Assembly: GCA_052315315.1 (NCBI GenBank)
Contig: JBLSDE010000007.1
Coordinates: 1 to 62,204, forward strand
Reading direction: 5' to 3'
Length of the DNA: 62,204 nt
Source: Cuniculiplasma sp052315315
Lineage (GTDB): Archaea > Thermoplasmatota > Thermoplasmata > Thermoplasmatales > Thermoplasmataceae
The notes under the pieces are model-generated. The model was not told the origin of the DNA, did not search any database, and worked only from the letters and a program-made list of their open reading frames with translations. The position numbers and the translations under genes are program-made. Of this stretch, positions 26,573 to 35,344 are shown in pieces. How positions within the stretch are numbered: the first letter of the stretch is position 1; every line of letters begins with the position of its first letter.

Positions 26573-27386
26573 GTTTTTTCACAAACTCAGGAAGATAGAG
26601 GGATGATTCTGCAATATCCATATTGAAATACTGCCCGGACTCGATTGAGTCCTTGCGCATCTTAATCGGAGTATTTTTGGCCATGGTGAAGGACCAGAAG
26701 CCGCTGGGGTATGTGGGTATGAATGCTGTGTAGCTTTTCACATTTTTGAATGCTGGTTTCATCCCCCTGTGGGCCATTCCTATGGCCTTTGGCTGGTAGA
26801 ATGGAGATCCTGACTGTGTTACAACCACGCCCCCTTCTGTGAGTATTCTTGAAACATTTCTGTAGAAGTTTTCGTTGAACAATCCCTCTGCTGGACCTAC
26901 GGGATCAGTGGAATCAACAATGATCATATCGAATTTCCTGTCTGTGGTTTCAGCGTATTTTATGCCATCTCCTATGATTAGTTCCACACTTTTACTGTTA
27001 AAGGAAGATGTCAGGGAGGGAAAGTGCTTGCGGCAGACCTCCACAACCTGTCCATCAATCTCCACATTCACTATGCTCTTCAATCCAAGTTTTAAAAGTT
27101 CTCCAGCTGCACCACCATCTCCGCCACCAATTATAAGTGCACTTTCAGGTTTTTTATCACAGTAAAGGTAGGGCATTCTGGTGATCATCTCGTGGTAAAC
27201 AAATTCGTCCTTTTCAGTAAGTTGAACAGTACCATCTATGGAAAGCAGCTTACCGAAGTCATAGGTTTCAAACACATCTATCCTCTGAAAGTCAGTCTTG
27301 ACTGAAAGTAGTTGATCGCTCACCCTGAAGGACAATTGCAGATTGTCAGAATAACGCTCCGAAAACCAGTTTTCTATCAATTTCAT
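26562..27386 (-). CDS. speE: Polyamine aminopropyltransferase (spermidine synthase)
   Basis: The 274-residue enzyme transfers the aminopropyl group of decarboxylated S-adenosylmethionine to a diamine or agmatine and releases methylthioadenosine. It has the family blocks LIIGGGDGGAAGELLKL (residues 84-100), VELIIGDGIKYA, and DSTDPVGPAEGLFNENFY, which contains the catalytic Asp. The opening NWFSERYSDNLQLSF is also typical. Thermophilic archaeal homologues often prefer agmatine, giving aminopropylagmatine, and the sequence cannot settle this. The MTAP gene at 9687-10451 would recycle the by-product. Confidence 0.95.
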   Translation of the reverse strand: MKLIENWFSERYSDNLQLSFRVSDQLLSVKTDFQRIDVFETYDFGKLLSIDGTVQLTEKDEFVYHEMITRMPYLYCDKKPESALIIGGGDGGAAGELLKLGLKSIVNVEIDGQVVEVCRKHFPSLTSSFNSKSVELIIGDGIKYAETTDRKFDMIIVDSTDPVGPAEGLFNENFYRNVSRILTEGGVVVTQSGSPFYQPKAIGMAHRGMKPAFKNVKSYTAFIPTYPSGFWSFTMAKNTPIKMRKDSIESGQYFNMDIAESSLYLPEFVKKLIA

Positions 27387-27543
27387 TAATGGTATATGCG
27401 CAATTTGATTTTATTATTTTTCATAAAAACATACTTTTAGAGTACTAAGGAAATAATCATACTGAGTATTATGAAAAAGAAAATAAAAAATGAGTAAATT
27501 TAAGCACAAAAACAGTTATTATATAATCAGACATAAAGGGTCA

Positions 27544-28830
27544 ATGAGTGAATTTGATGTGATTGTTGTCGGAGCTGGTCCGGCAGGAGCATCTGCCGCA
27601 ATAAGACTTGCTTCAAATAAGGTGAATGTGCTTCTGGTAGACAGGGCAGACCCTCCTGGAAGCAAGAATGTCTCTGGCGGTGTTCTGTGGGGCGATTCAC
27701 TTTCACAGGTTATACCCGATTGGGAAAAAAGCAACATGCTTGAGAGGTATGTGGAGGCAAAGGGTGTTACATTCCTGACAAAGGATTCGAAGATATCCAT
27801 AGATTTTCGTTCAAAGAAGTTTGGTGAATACAAGAGCGGTTATACTGTGCTCAGAACAAAGTTTGATGCATGGCTTGCCAAGAAGGCAAAGGATGCAGGT
27901 GCAATGGTTGTATCTGGTGTGACTGTGGATAAACTGGCCATGAAGGATGGAAAGGTAATCGGTGTGGAGCAGTCCGGAGAAACAATAACATCAGATTCAG
28001 TTATACTGGCCGAAGGAGCAAATTCAAGGGTTGCATACGATTCAGGAATAAAGAAAAAGCCAACAGATCAGAAGATTGCGCTTGGTGTAAAGGAGGTAAT
28101 CAAGTTACCTGAGAAAACAATCACGGAGAGATTTGGTCTTACATCTCCAAAAATGGGATTTGCATCTGAATATGTACTTGGTTTTCTGGAAGGAGGGGTG
28201 AGGGCAGGAGGTTTTCTTTACACCAATAAGGAATCAATTTCCATTGGTGCTGTAATATCCATGGGCGACCTTAGGAAAAATAATCAGACCTATTCCTTCA
28301 ACGTAATCGAACAGTTCAAGGACCATCCATTTATTGCACCCCTTTTACAGGACGGTAGGGTTGAGGAATACAGTGCCCATCTTGTTCCAGAAGGTGGCAT
28401 GTCCGTTGATTCAGTTTATGGCGATGGCTATATGATTGCCGGAGATACTGCAGGTTTCACATTCAGTAACGGTCTTGTGCTGCAGGGTATGAATTATGCC
28501 ATCGTTTCAGGAATTGTGGCAGCGGATTCATTTGTTGAGAAGAAGTCAAAGGGCGGGGATATGAATTTTGAAAATTACAAGCAGAATCTTGAGAAAACAT
28601 TCGTTTTGAAGGATATGAATAACTTCAGAGGGCTGGATCAGGTCACATGGAGTGAATCCATACACAACACAATACCCGCCATAGCAGAGGAAGCAATGCT
28701 AAATATTTTTTCCGAGGACGGAAATCCAAAGAAGCATCTGTCGCAGATAGTCCTTTCCTCTGCCCTGAAGAGGAAAGATAAGAGAAAGGATCTTGCAGTG
28801 GATCTGTATAGAATGTTGAGGAGGATGTAA
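27544..28830 (+). CDS. fixC: FixC-type electron-transfer flavoprotein:quinone oxidoreductase
   Basis: Start ATG 27544 (MSEFDVIVVGAGPAGASAA) gives 428 residues, and the upstream open stretch is rich in Lys and Asn and not family-like. The FAD-binding motif GAGPAG is at residues 10-15, followed by DRADPPGSKNVSGGVLW. MIAGDTAGFTFSNGLVLQGMNYA is the second conserved FAD block. FixC with FixX passes electrons between an electron-transfer flavoprotein and quinone. The order fixC-fixX-fixA-fixB is maintained through 31027 with only 2 nt between fixC and fixX. The gene is divergent from speE. Confidence 0.92.
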   Translation: MSEFDVIVVGAGPAGASAAIRLASNKVNVLLVDRADPPGSKNVSGGVLWGDSLSQVIPDWEKSNMLERYVEAKGVTFLTKDSKISIDFRSKKFGEYKSGYTVLRTKFDAWLAKKAKDAGAMVVSGVTVDKLAMKDGKVIGVEQSGETITSDSVILAEGANSRVAYDSGIKKKPTDQKIALGVKEVIKLPEKTITERFGLTSPKMGFASEYVLGFLEGGVRAGGFLYTNKESISIGAVISMGDLRKNNQTYSFNVIEQFKDHPFIAPLLQDGRVEEYSAHLVPEGGMSVDSVYGDGYMIAGDTAGFTFSNGLVLQGMNYAIVSGIVAADSFVEKKSKGGDMNFENYKQNLEKTFVLKDMNNFRGLDQVTWSESIHNTIPAIAEEAMLNIFSEDGNPKKHLSQIVLSSALKRKDKRKDLAVDLYRMLRRM

Positions 28831-28832
28831 AA

Positions 28833-29108
28833 ATGATGAAAATAGAAGACAGGTTATCTCTGTTGAATTATAAGATAGACAAGTCCTATGAGCACATAAC
28901 AATTAATCCGAGCATATGCGAAACATGCCCGGATCACTTCTGCACCTTTGCCTGCCCGGCAAAGTGCTACACACTCATAGATGATAAACTGAATTTCAAA
29001 TATGAGGATTGTGTGGAATGCGGAACATGCGATACCGCATGTGCCCATGGAAGTGTTGCGTGGACGAACACAAAGGGCGGTCACGGAGTTAAATATAAGT
29101 ACGGATGA
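28833..29108 (+). CDS. fixX: FixX-type ferredoxin
   Basis: This 91-residue protein has the cysteine pattern of FixX. One set is in CETCPDHFCTFACPAKCY and the second in DCVECGTCDTACAHGSVAW. The second set can bind a [4Fe-4S] cluster (C-x2-C-x2-C-x3-C type), and the first set is richer in spacing than usual but includes the CP typical of ferredoxins. It docks with FixC to form a complete ETF:quinone oxidoreductase. The stop overlaps the start of the next gene (ATGA at 29105-29108). Confidence 0.92.
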   Translation: MMKIEDRLSLLNYKIDKSYEHITINPSICETCPDHFCTFACPAKCYTLIDDKLNFKYEDCVECGTCDTACAHGSVAWTNTKGGHGVKYKYG

Positions 29109-29914
29109 TTGAAATGGGACTGGAAATTATTGTTATGATAAAGCAGGTACCGGACAGCTCCGAGGTTGTTATAGATCCTGTCACATTTACACTGAACAGG
29201 GGAGCAGCAAGGAATGTCATAAATCCTGCAGATGAGAATGCAGTTGAGCAGGCACTCAAGATAAAGGATGCCAATCCAGACACTCACATTACAGTGATTA
29301 CCATGGGTCCTCCCTTTGCTGAAACTGCATTGCTTGACTGTATGGCAAGGGGAGTTGACAGGGGAATACTTGTTACGGACAGGGCCTTTGCAGGTGCAGA
29401 TACCTATCCAACAGGGCTAACGCTTGCTGCAACAATCACCAAGATTGGAAAGTTCGATATAATCTTCGCAGGAGAAGAATCCACAGATTCTTCCACAGGT
29501 CACGTTGGCCCAGGTGTTGCCGAGTTTCTTGGAATAGAACAGGCATCATACACATCAAATTCATGGGTCGAGGACGGAAAAGTGTTTGCGGAGAGGCAGC
29601 TTGAGGACGGAGTTGAGACTGTGAAGATGGAACCTCCATGTCTTATAACTGTTCTTACAAATTCAAACATACCTAGAAACGCAACTTTGAGAATGAAGAT
29701 TGATGCAATGAAGAGAGGCATTGAGACCTGGACTCTTGCTGACATAAATCTCAAGCCTGAATGGGTTGGTCTCAAGGGATCACCAACAATAGTGAAATCA
29801 ATGAAATCCATACAGGAGAAAAAGAGGGCAGGAAAGAAATTCACTCCGGATCAGATGGATGAGTTTGTTGACGAGCTCATTTCCAAGGGAATTCTCAAAT
29901 TCGGGGGTGAATAA
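29105..29914 (+). CDS. etfB: Electron-transfer flavoprotein beta subunit (FixA)
   Basis: The 269-residue protein has the EtfB landmarks IIVMIKQVPDSSEVVIDP at the start, LNRGAARNVINPADENAVEQAL, the AMP/FAD-binding VITMGPPFAETALLDCMARGVDR (in part) and FAGEESTDSSTGHVGPGVAEFL. A start at ATG 29114 (MGLEIIVMIKQ) is equally likely. With EtfA it forms the heterodimer that collects electrons from acyl-CoA or other dehydrogenases and hands them to FixCX. In some organisms the FixABCX set bifurcates electrons, but the FAD-site residues that decide this cannot be judged here. TAA and the etfA ATG are directly adjacent. Confidence 0.93.
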   Translation: MIEMGLEIIVMIKQVPDSSEVVIDPVTFTLNRGAARNVINPADENAVEQALKIKDANPDTHITVITMGPPFAETALLDCMARGVDRGILVTDRAFAGADTYPTGLTLAATITKIGKFDIIFAGEESTDSSTGHVGPGVAEFLGIEQASYTSNSWVEDGKVFAERQLEDGVETVKMEPPCLITVLTNSNIPRNATLRMKIDAMKRGIETWTLADINLKPEWVGLKGSPTIVKSMKSIQEKKRAGKKFTPDQMDEFVDELISKGILKFGGE

Positions 29915-31027
29915 ATGGTAGGACTCATTAATGCAGAGCCACCGGCAAATCCGGATGAATACAAGAATGTGATGATTTTTCTGGAATCTAGGGATGGTAA
30001 ATTGAAGAAGCCTGGACTGGAGATGATTTCTGTTGGATCATCCATAGCCCACAAGGTAAACGAAATTTTAATAGGTATAGTATTTGGTGATAAGGTTGGA
30101 GACATGGTTAAGGAGGCTGGGGAATATGGGTGTGACAGGGTGATAGGATATGAATCCCCTGATCTGAAAGATTTCAGGACAATACCATACGCAACACTTC
30201 TCAGCGATCTGATCACTGAACTCAAGCCAAACATTCTGCTGATTCCGGCAACAAGGAATGGAAGGGATCTTGCCTCAAGAATTGCCGTCAGGTCAAGGAC
30301 TGGAGTTACGGCTGATTGCACAGAGCTCGATATAGATCCAAATGGAAGAATACTCCAGGCAAGGAGACCCACATACGGGGAAAGCACTCTTGCGGAAATT
30401 CTCTGTAAGAGGCACAGGCCACAGATGGCAACTGCAAGACCTGGAATATTTGCAGTACCTGAGAGAAAATCAGACGCAAAGTATGAATCAGAGATAAGGA
30501 AGGCAAAGATAAAGAAAGAATATCTCAAAAAGGAGATTGTGGATTTTAAGCCCAAAACAACAGTTGATCTTACTTCTGCTAAATATATAGTTAGTGGAGG
30601 TCTAGGACTGGGAAAGGCATCTGGTTTCGATCTCATCAAACAGCTTGCAGATAAAATTGGTGCATATGTTGGTGCATCAAGACCCACAGTGGATCTTGGA
30701 TGGATCACAAGGGATCATCAGGTAGGACAGACAGGTCAGTCTGTGAGGCCACAACTGTATATTGCCTGCGGAATATCAGGGAAGGCTCAGCATCTAATGG
30801 GAATGAAACTCAGTGAAAACATTGTCTCTATAAACACAGATCCCAATGCTGAAATAAACGGCATTGCAGATTACATAATCACAGCAGATCTTTACGAGGT
30901 CATACCTAAACTCATTGAGGCAATTGAGAAGAAAAAACCTGCAGAAGTAGGTGAAGACGCAAAATCAAAAACCAGTAAAGAAAAAAAATCAAAAACCAAA
31001 GATTCAACTATTCAAGAATCTAATTAA
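29915..31027 (+). CDS. etfA: Electron-transfer flavoprotein alpha subunit (FixB)
   Basis: The 370-residue partner of EtfB has the C-terminal FAD-binding domain, with VSGGLGLGKASGFDLIKQLA, the block GASRPTVDLGWITRDHQVGQ, TGQSVRPQLYIACGISG and ENIVSINTDPNAEINGIADYI. All are signature blocks of EtfA. The last 30 residues form a Lys/Ser-rich tail (KSKTSKEKKSKTKDS) absent from most homologues and probably disordered. It closes the fixC-fixX-fixA-fixB cluster. The preceding gene ends at the base before this start. Confidence 0.93.
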   Translation: MVGLINAEPPANPDEYKNVMIFLESRDGKLKKPGLEMISVGSSIAHKVNEILIGIVFGDKVGDMVKEAGEYGCDRVIGYESPDLKDFRTIPYATLLSDLITELKPNILLIPATRNGRDLASRIAVRSRTGVTADCTELDIDPNGRILQARRPTYGESTLAEILCKRHRPQMATARPGIFAVPERKSDAKYESEIRKAKIKKEYLKKEIVDFKPKTTVDLTSAKYIVSGGLGLGKASGFDLIKQLADKIGAYVGASRPTVDLGWITRDHQVGQTGQSVRPQLYIACGISGKAQHLMGMKLSENIVSINTDPNAEINGIADYIITADLYEVIPKLIEAIEKKKPAEVGEDAKSKTSKEKKSKTKDSTIQESN

Positions 31028-31148
31028 AAGACTCAACTTTCTTAGGTTTGATGCCACCACGTAAAATAATCCCATTTCCCTTTATTCCTGAATTATATGA
31101 GGTATATTGGGAATAGAATTTTATGGCATTATCTAAAAATTGTATTTT

Positions 31149-31862
31149 TTATAGGATGTCTATCAAATTGTCATTTAAAAAAATTATATTCTGTCTTCCT
31201 CTGACCATTCCCAGTATTTGAAGTTCAACTAACTTATTTACCCTATTTTCAACTGTTCTTAGGGTCAAATTTTCTTTAAGTTCATTATTCAAAAAGCTTC
31301 TTATCGCTCTGGTATTGCTCTGTCCGTTTTTCAGTATCTGTATAATCTCCTTATCTATTTTGTCTGTTTTAAATAACAGATTAAAGTAAGGAGTCATTTC
31401 AATTCTCTTAAAAACCACACTCCTTCCGTACAAAGAGCTATTTGCCTCAATACTATGTTCAACCAAATGATTATTCTTTATTGCCCACAATAGCCCAGCA
31501 ATGGAATATACTGATGGTCCTGAAGTAAGATTCACTGAGGCCTTTTTAGAAACAATTTGTTCAAAGTGCTTTATGTACATTCTTAAATCCCAAATGTTAG
31601 ATAACCTATTAATCTCAACTTGAAGATTTGAACTTCTTTCATTGATATAAGTCAGAACATTCTCAAGTACTATGCTGGCTTTAAGAGAATCCTGGTCAGG
31701 ATTTAGTTCATCAAATTTGCTTGTAAACAGTACAATTCTATCCAAACAGTTACTTTGAGAATTCAAATAAGGTCTAAAATAAGGAATAATTATATCTGGC
31801 TGAAATCCAACAAAACTTACTAATGTATCCACACAGAAAGACGAAAATATTTCTTCGCTCAT
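31149..31862 (-). CDS. CARF-domain transcription regulator of the CRISPR locus (Csa3-like)
   Basis: The 237-residue protein has two parts. Residues about 10-135 resemble a CARF fold: a first strand and turn SFVGFQPDIIIPYF, DRIVLFTSKFD, and NLTSGPSVYSIAGLLWAI (111-128), the Gly-Ser loop that binds cyclic oligoadenylate in CARF proteins. Residues about 168-237 are a winged helix (KIDKEIIQILKNGQSNTRAIR, then a recognition-helix candidate and a wing). This is the layout of Csa3 regulators, which control adaptation and interference operons in archaea. It is divergent from cas6 with only 43 nt between starts, so it probably acts on that shared promoter region. Ligand binding is not tested. Confidence 0.8.
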   Translation of the reverse strand: MSEEIFSSFCVDTLVSFVGFQPDIIIPYFRPYLNSQSNCLDRIVLFTSKFDELNPDQDSLKASIVLENVLTYINERSSNLQVEINRLSNIWDLRMYIKHFEQIVSKKASVNLTSGPSVYSIAGLLWAIKNNHLVEHSIEANSSLYGRSVVFKRIEMTPYFNLLFKTDKIDKEIIQILKNGQSNTRAIRSFLNNELKENLTLRTVENRVNKLVELQILGMVRGRQNIIFLNDNLIDIL

Positions 31863-31905
31863 AGGTACAGAAAGATTTTTATTCTATTTAATCATATCTT
31901 TTATC

Positions 31906-32619
31906 ATGGAGAGTTTGCTTATAAGAATTAAGAGGGAAAAAGGTGTGATAATCCCTTACGAATACAATTATTATCTTTCTATCGGTATTTATTCAAAATT
32001 ATTAACATATCAGGAAAAGATTAAGAAATTACATGTTAAAAGTCAACCAGGGCTGCACACGTTTAGTAATATAATTTCTAGGAATGTTAAGAGAGGAATT
32101 AATGGATTGGATATCAATAATGGTTTTTTCATTGTAAGAACAATAGATAATTCTCTTTCTGCCTATTTACGCTTGGGGCTTTCAATTGATCCTTCAATTA
32201 GAATAAATGATGTGTCATATGAGGTGACTAAAGTTATATCTTTACCGGAACCCATGTTAGGAGAAGGAAAAGTAAAATTCAAGTCATTATCACCCATATT
32301 AATTAGGAATTTTGAGAACAAAAATGAATATGTTGATATTAGCGAAGACGTAGAAATTAATCTGAATAAGAGCGCAGTTTGGATACTCAAGAATTTATTT
32401 GAAATATCCGAGGAAGAGATAAAGAATTTCCATATTTATTTATCTTCCTCGAAAAGGAAAACAGTAAAAATTTCCAACTCAAAAACAAAGGAGTCAATAA
32501 CAACTGCGTATGAGTTAAGAGGAGAAATTGAGGGGTCTGAAAAGGCACTGAAGGCACTTTATTACAGGGGTTTAGGTTCTAAACCTTCCCTTGGTCTGGG
32601 ATGCTGGGAGGTAATATGA
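31906..32619 (+). CDS. cas6: Cas6 crRNA-processing endoribonuclease
   Basis: The 237-residue protein has the RAMP fold and ends with the glycine-rich loop GLGSKPSLGLG (about residues 222-232) followed by CWEV, the Cas6 signature. It cuts the repeat in the precursor RNA to leave an 8-nt 5' handle. The catalytic histidine, often near residues 30-50, is not obvious, but catalytic residues vary in this family. The next gene starts immediately after the stop, so cas6 is the first gene of the effector operon. Confidence 0.9.
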   Translation: MESLLIRIKREKGVIIPYEYNYYLSIGIYSKLLTYQEKIKKLHVKSQPGLHTFSNIISRNVKRGINGLDINNGFFIVRTIDNSLSAYLRLGLSIDPSIRINDVSYEVTKVISLPEPMLGEGKVKFKSLSPILIRNFENKNEYVDISEDVEINLNKSAVWILKNLFEISEEEIKNFHIYLSSSKRKTVKISNSKTKESITTAYELRGEIEGSEKALKALYYRGLGSKPSLGLGCWEVI

Positions 32620-35340
32620 GTGGAAGATAAAACAATCGTGATAAAAAATTACATGGTTTTTCAAAACAACGTATTCAGTAATGTCATGGATTGGGCGATA
32701 AACGAGATATTTCAAAAAATATGGACGGAAGAGGAATGGTCAAAGTGCGCAAAGGGAGGAAGGCACGTAAATAATCCAAATTTTGAGAAGTACAGTGATA
32801 TGGCATATCAGGTCCATATATTTTCAGGCGTGGCGATGTCAATGAAGGTTTTTGACTACTATTTCAGTGAAACTAACAAAGAGAAATCCGAATACTTTTT
32901 GAAGAAATTCAGCGATAATAAAACGTTTGAAAAATTGATGAAGAGGTCAATTCTAGGTTATGTGTTTCACGACTTCAATAAAATTACAGAAACGAATTAT
33001 CACATGATGGATAAAGAGCCACTTTTTGAATTAATTGATAAGTATTTTAATGGTCTTATGGAAGAATTAGATCTTAATAAGGACAACATTTATCAAATTG
33101 CAGTATGCACGGAGAAGGGAACTGAAGCCAATGTACTGGATGATTCCGCAAATGTATTCCCTAATCTGGATTTCGAAATGAATTTTTCCAGAATGTCGGA
33201 TGTGTTATCGGGAATGTATAATCAGCATGAAACCAGTTCAAGTCGAGATATAAAATTTGGTCCATATATCGTGGTCAAAAAGGAAAAAATAAAGAGTTTT
33301 GGTATCGCAAAGAGCAACCTATATGCAATGGAAGGTTTAGCTAAGAAAGCTCTGGTTTCTCTTATAAGGGACAAGATGAACGGATTTTATCTATGGAGTA
33401 CGGAGGATTCAATTTACTATGTAACCGGTGAAACTCCTTTAATTAAGGCGGAAATGGAAGATTTGATAGTCGACGAGTTTAAATCTCTAATTTCAGAAGT
33501 AATGCATCCAGAAAAATTGATAAGTATGAATGACAGGAGGGTTGATAACGCTGCCTCAGGGTACTTGGAGCAGACTAGACAATCTCTCGTAAGTTTTATG
33601 AAGAAGGAAAGCAACTTAAAAATGTGTGTCCATTTGCAGGACATTAAGCTAGACAGTGAAAATAAAATTGTTCAGGCTGAAAATTTTAGTGACTATATTT
33701 CAAATTATAAAAACAGTGTATTCGAAATTAAATTAAGGTTTGTAAATGAAAAACAGGGGGGCCACTCCATAAGGGAGGGCTTTAGGTTCTTAGGTGGTGA
33801 TGACTCAGACGAGGGTGAATTGCTAAAAATCTTTAGTGTCCGCTATATTCAACTTAATAGGAACTTAAAGGATGAGGAAATTGATAAGATCAGGACGAGA
33901 ATTAACGCCATCGTTGAAAATTTTAAAGGCAATTATGATCAGATATTAGGGAAAGAGGTTGAGAAGTCAGCTCTGCTAATACCTATTTTAATAAAGGAAG
34001 ATGTAAATTGGGAGAAAATCCATAATAAGGTTTTAGAGGATATGAACAGAGAGTCCAAAGAAGTAGATTACAGGCAGATTTTAGAAAGGATAATTCCTGG
34101 AATATTTCGACCAGGGAATTTCGAGGAGGTTCCAGAAAAATCAGAAATGTCGATGGTGAATGGATTTCACGCAACAGAAATAGCGAAGGGCGATAAGCTA
34201 TATGGATTAAATACCAACGGATTTAATAATCGATTAAAAACATCGAGAATCTCAAATGGAAAGGTCGATGATGTCTCTATATTAGAGTTCAACATTAGAA
34301 GGAATGTTATTACAAGATTATCGGGAGATGATACCCTTGTCTATCTTAAATTCCCAGGAGCTATTCCTTATCTTGATTTGAGCCTCTTTATGGATAAATT
34401 CTCAAACTCCAAAAACAATGAAAAATTCATTGTAGATAAGCTAAGAATGAGCATTGAAAACATGGATAGAAAAGTTAGAGTGGACAACTCATTTTTCTTT
34501 GTAACAAATGCCATAAAAACGAACGCGGATATGCTAAAGGTTCTAAACGAAGCCATGGAAATAGCACAAAATACTAAAATGCACGTCAGAATATCATACT
34601 CCAACTCACCTCTGCTATCGGGTCAACTTGAGTCAATTAAATTAGACATATCAAATAGCCTTGTTTCATTTTTCTCTTGGAACGCAATAAGATGCAACGA
34701 AATTTCAAATGTAAAGAAAATAATGCAGGCTTTCAATGTATTGGTAAACGGCTCTTTAGATAAGTTTGATTTCAAGAAAATGGCAGAAATAATGGTGGAT
34801 TACATTCAGAACTCAATGTCCATATTCAGTTATGTACATAATTACATCAGTGAGGTCAAAGAAAGAGGAAGAAAAGGTTTTGGAGTTCAGTTTTCAAAGG
34901 AAATAGAGGACATAAGAAAACTGGGATATAATGTTGAAAAAGAAGGAGATGAAAAAATGAAAAATATTGAAAAATTGGCAAAAATAGCATCAGAAATTGA
35001 GAAAGCGAACTGGAAAATGAGTGGAAATGATAGAACGTGGATGATGAGAGATTCATTGGAAGGGTTGGAAACGGCCAGAATTAGGGTTAAAGAAGGACAG
35101 AACAAAAAACTCTCAGAATTTAAAGATATAGTGGGGGGCATTCTATTGACCAAGGTGACTAGGGATTACAAGGATGAAGATAAAAAATTCATTCCTCTGA
35201 ATAAAATAATTGAATTCGCAGATTGCCTTATAGAGTTAATTGAGAACGACTTTGCTGGTAGGATTCCGTCTGGCGCGATGAAGTCTTATTTAATAAATGC
35301 ATTTGAATTTGAATATATGCTTACAACGGAGAAGAGGTGA
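32620..35340 (+). CDS. cas10d: Cas10d (Csc3), large subunit of type I-D effector with N-terminal HD nuclease
   Basis: This is the 906-residue large subunit. The N-terminal part contains an HD-type site: His66 in AYQVHIFSG, the HD pair His117-Asp118 in GYVFHDFNKI and a later Asp194 in RMSDVLSGM. That fits the HD nuclease fused to Cas10d, which supplies DNA cleavage in type I-D, where Cas3 is a helicase only. A GGDD tetrapeptide is present at residues 392-395 (FRFLGGDDSDEG). The long C-terminal part is helical. The start at 32620 is GTG, directly after cas6. The neighbours csc2, csc1 and an HD-less cas3 support the assignment more strongly than this protein's own sequence, which is very divergent. 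Confidence 0.85.
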   Translation: MEDKTIVIKNYMVFQNNVFSNVMDWAINEIFQKIWTEEEWSKCAKGGRHVNNPNFEKYSDMAYQVHIFSGVAMSMKVFDYYFSETNKEKSEYFLKKFSDNKTFEKLMKRSILGYVFHDFNKITETNYHMMDKEPLFELIDKYFNGLMEELDLNKDNIYQIAVCTEKGTEANVLDDSANVFPNLDFEMNFSRMSDVLSGMYNQHETSSSRDIKFGPYIVVKKEKIKSFGIAKSNLYAMEGLAKKALVSLIRDKMNGFYLWSTEDSIYYVTGETPLIKAEMEDLIVDEFKSLISEVMHPEKLISMNDRRVDNAASGYLEQTRQSLVSFMKKESNLKMCVHLQDIKLDSENKIVQAENFSDYISNYKNSVFEIKLRFVNEKQGGHSIREGFRFLGGDDSDEGELLKIFSVRYIQLNRNLKDEEIDKIRTRINAIVENFKGNYDQILGKEVEKSALLIPILIKEDVNWEKIHNKVLEDMNRESKEVDYRQILERIIPGIFRPGNFEEVPEKSEMSMVNGFHATEIAKGDKLYGLNTNGFNNRLKTSRISNGKVDDVSILEFNIRRNVITRLSGDDTLVYLKFPGAIPYLDLSLFMDKFSNSKNNEKFIVDKLRMSIENMDRKVRVDNSFFFVTNAIKTNADMLKVLNEAMEIAQNTKMHVRISYSNSPLLSGQLESIKLDISNSLVSFFSWNAIRCNEISNVKKIMQAFNVLVNGSLDKFDFKKMAEIMVDYIQNSMSIFSYVHNYISEVKERGRKGFGVQFSKEIEDIRKLGYNVEKEGDEKMKNIEKLAKIASEIEKANWKMSGNDRTWMMRDSLEGLETARIRVKEGQNKKLSEFKDIVGGILLTKVTRDYKDEDKKFIPLNKIIEFADCLIELIENDFAGRIPSGAMKSYLINAFEFEYMLTTEKR

Positions 35341-35344
35341 AAAA

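Noticed and set aside
35297..35344. Longer start for csc2 inside cas10d
   Set aside because: The added residues are an out-of-frame translation of the cas10d end. ATG 35345 lies right after the cas10d stop and fits the family start.
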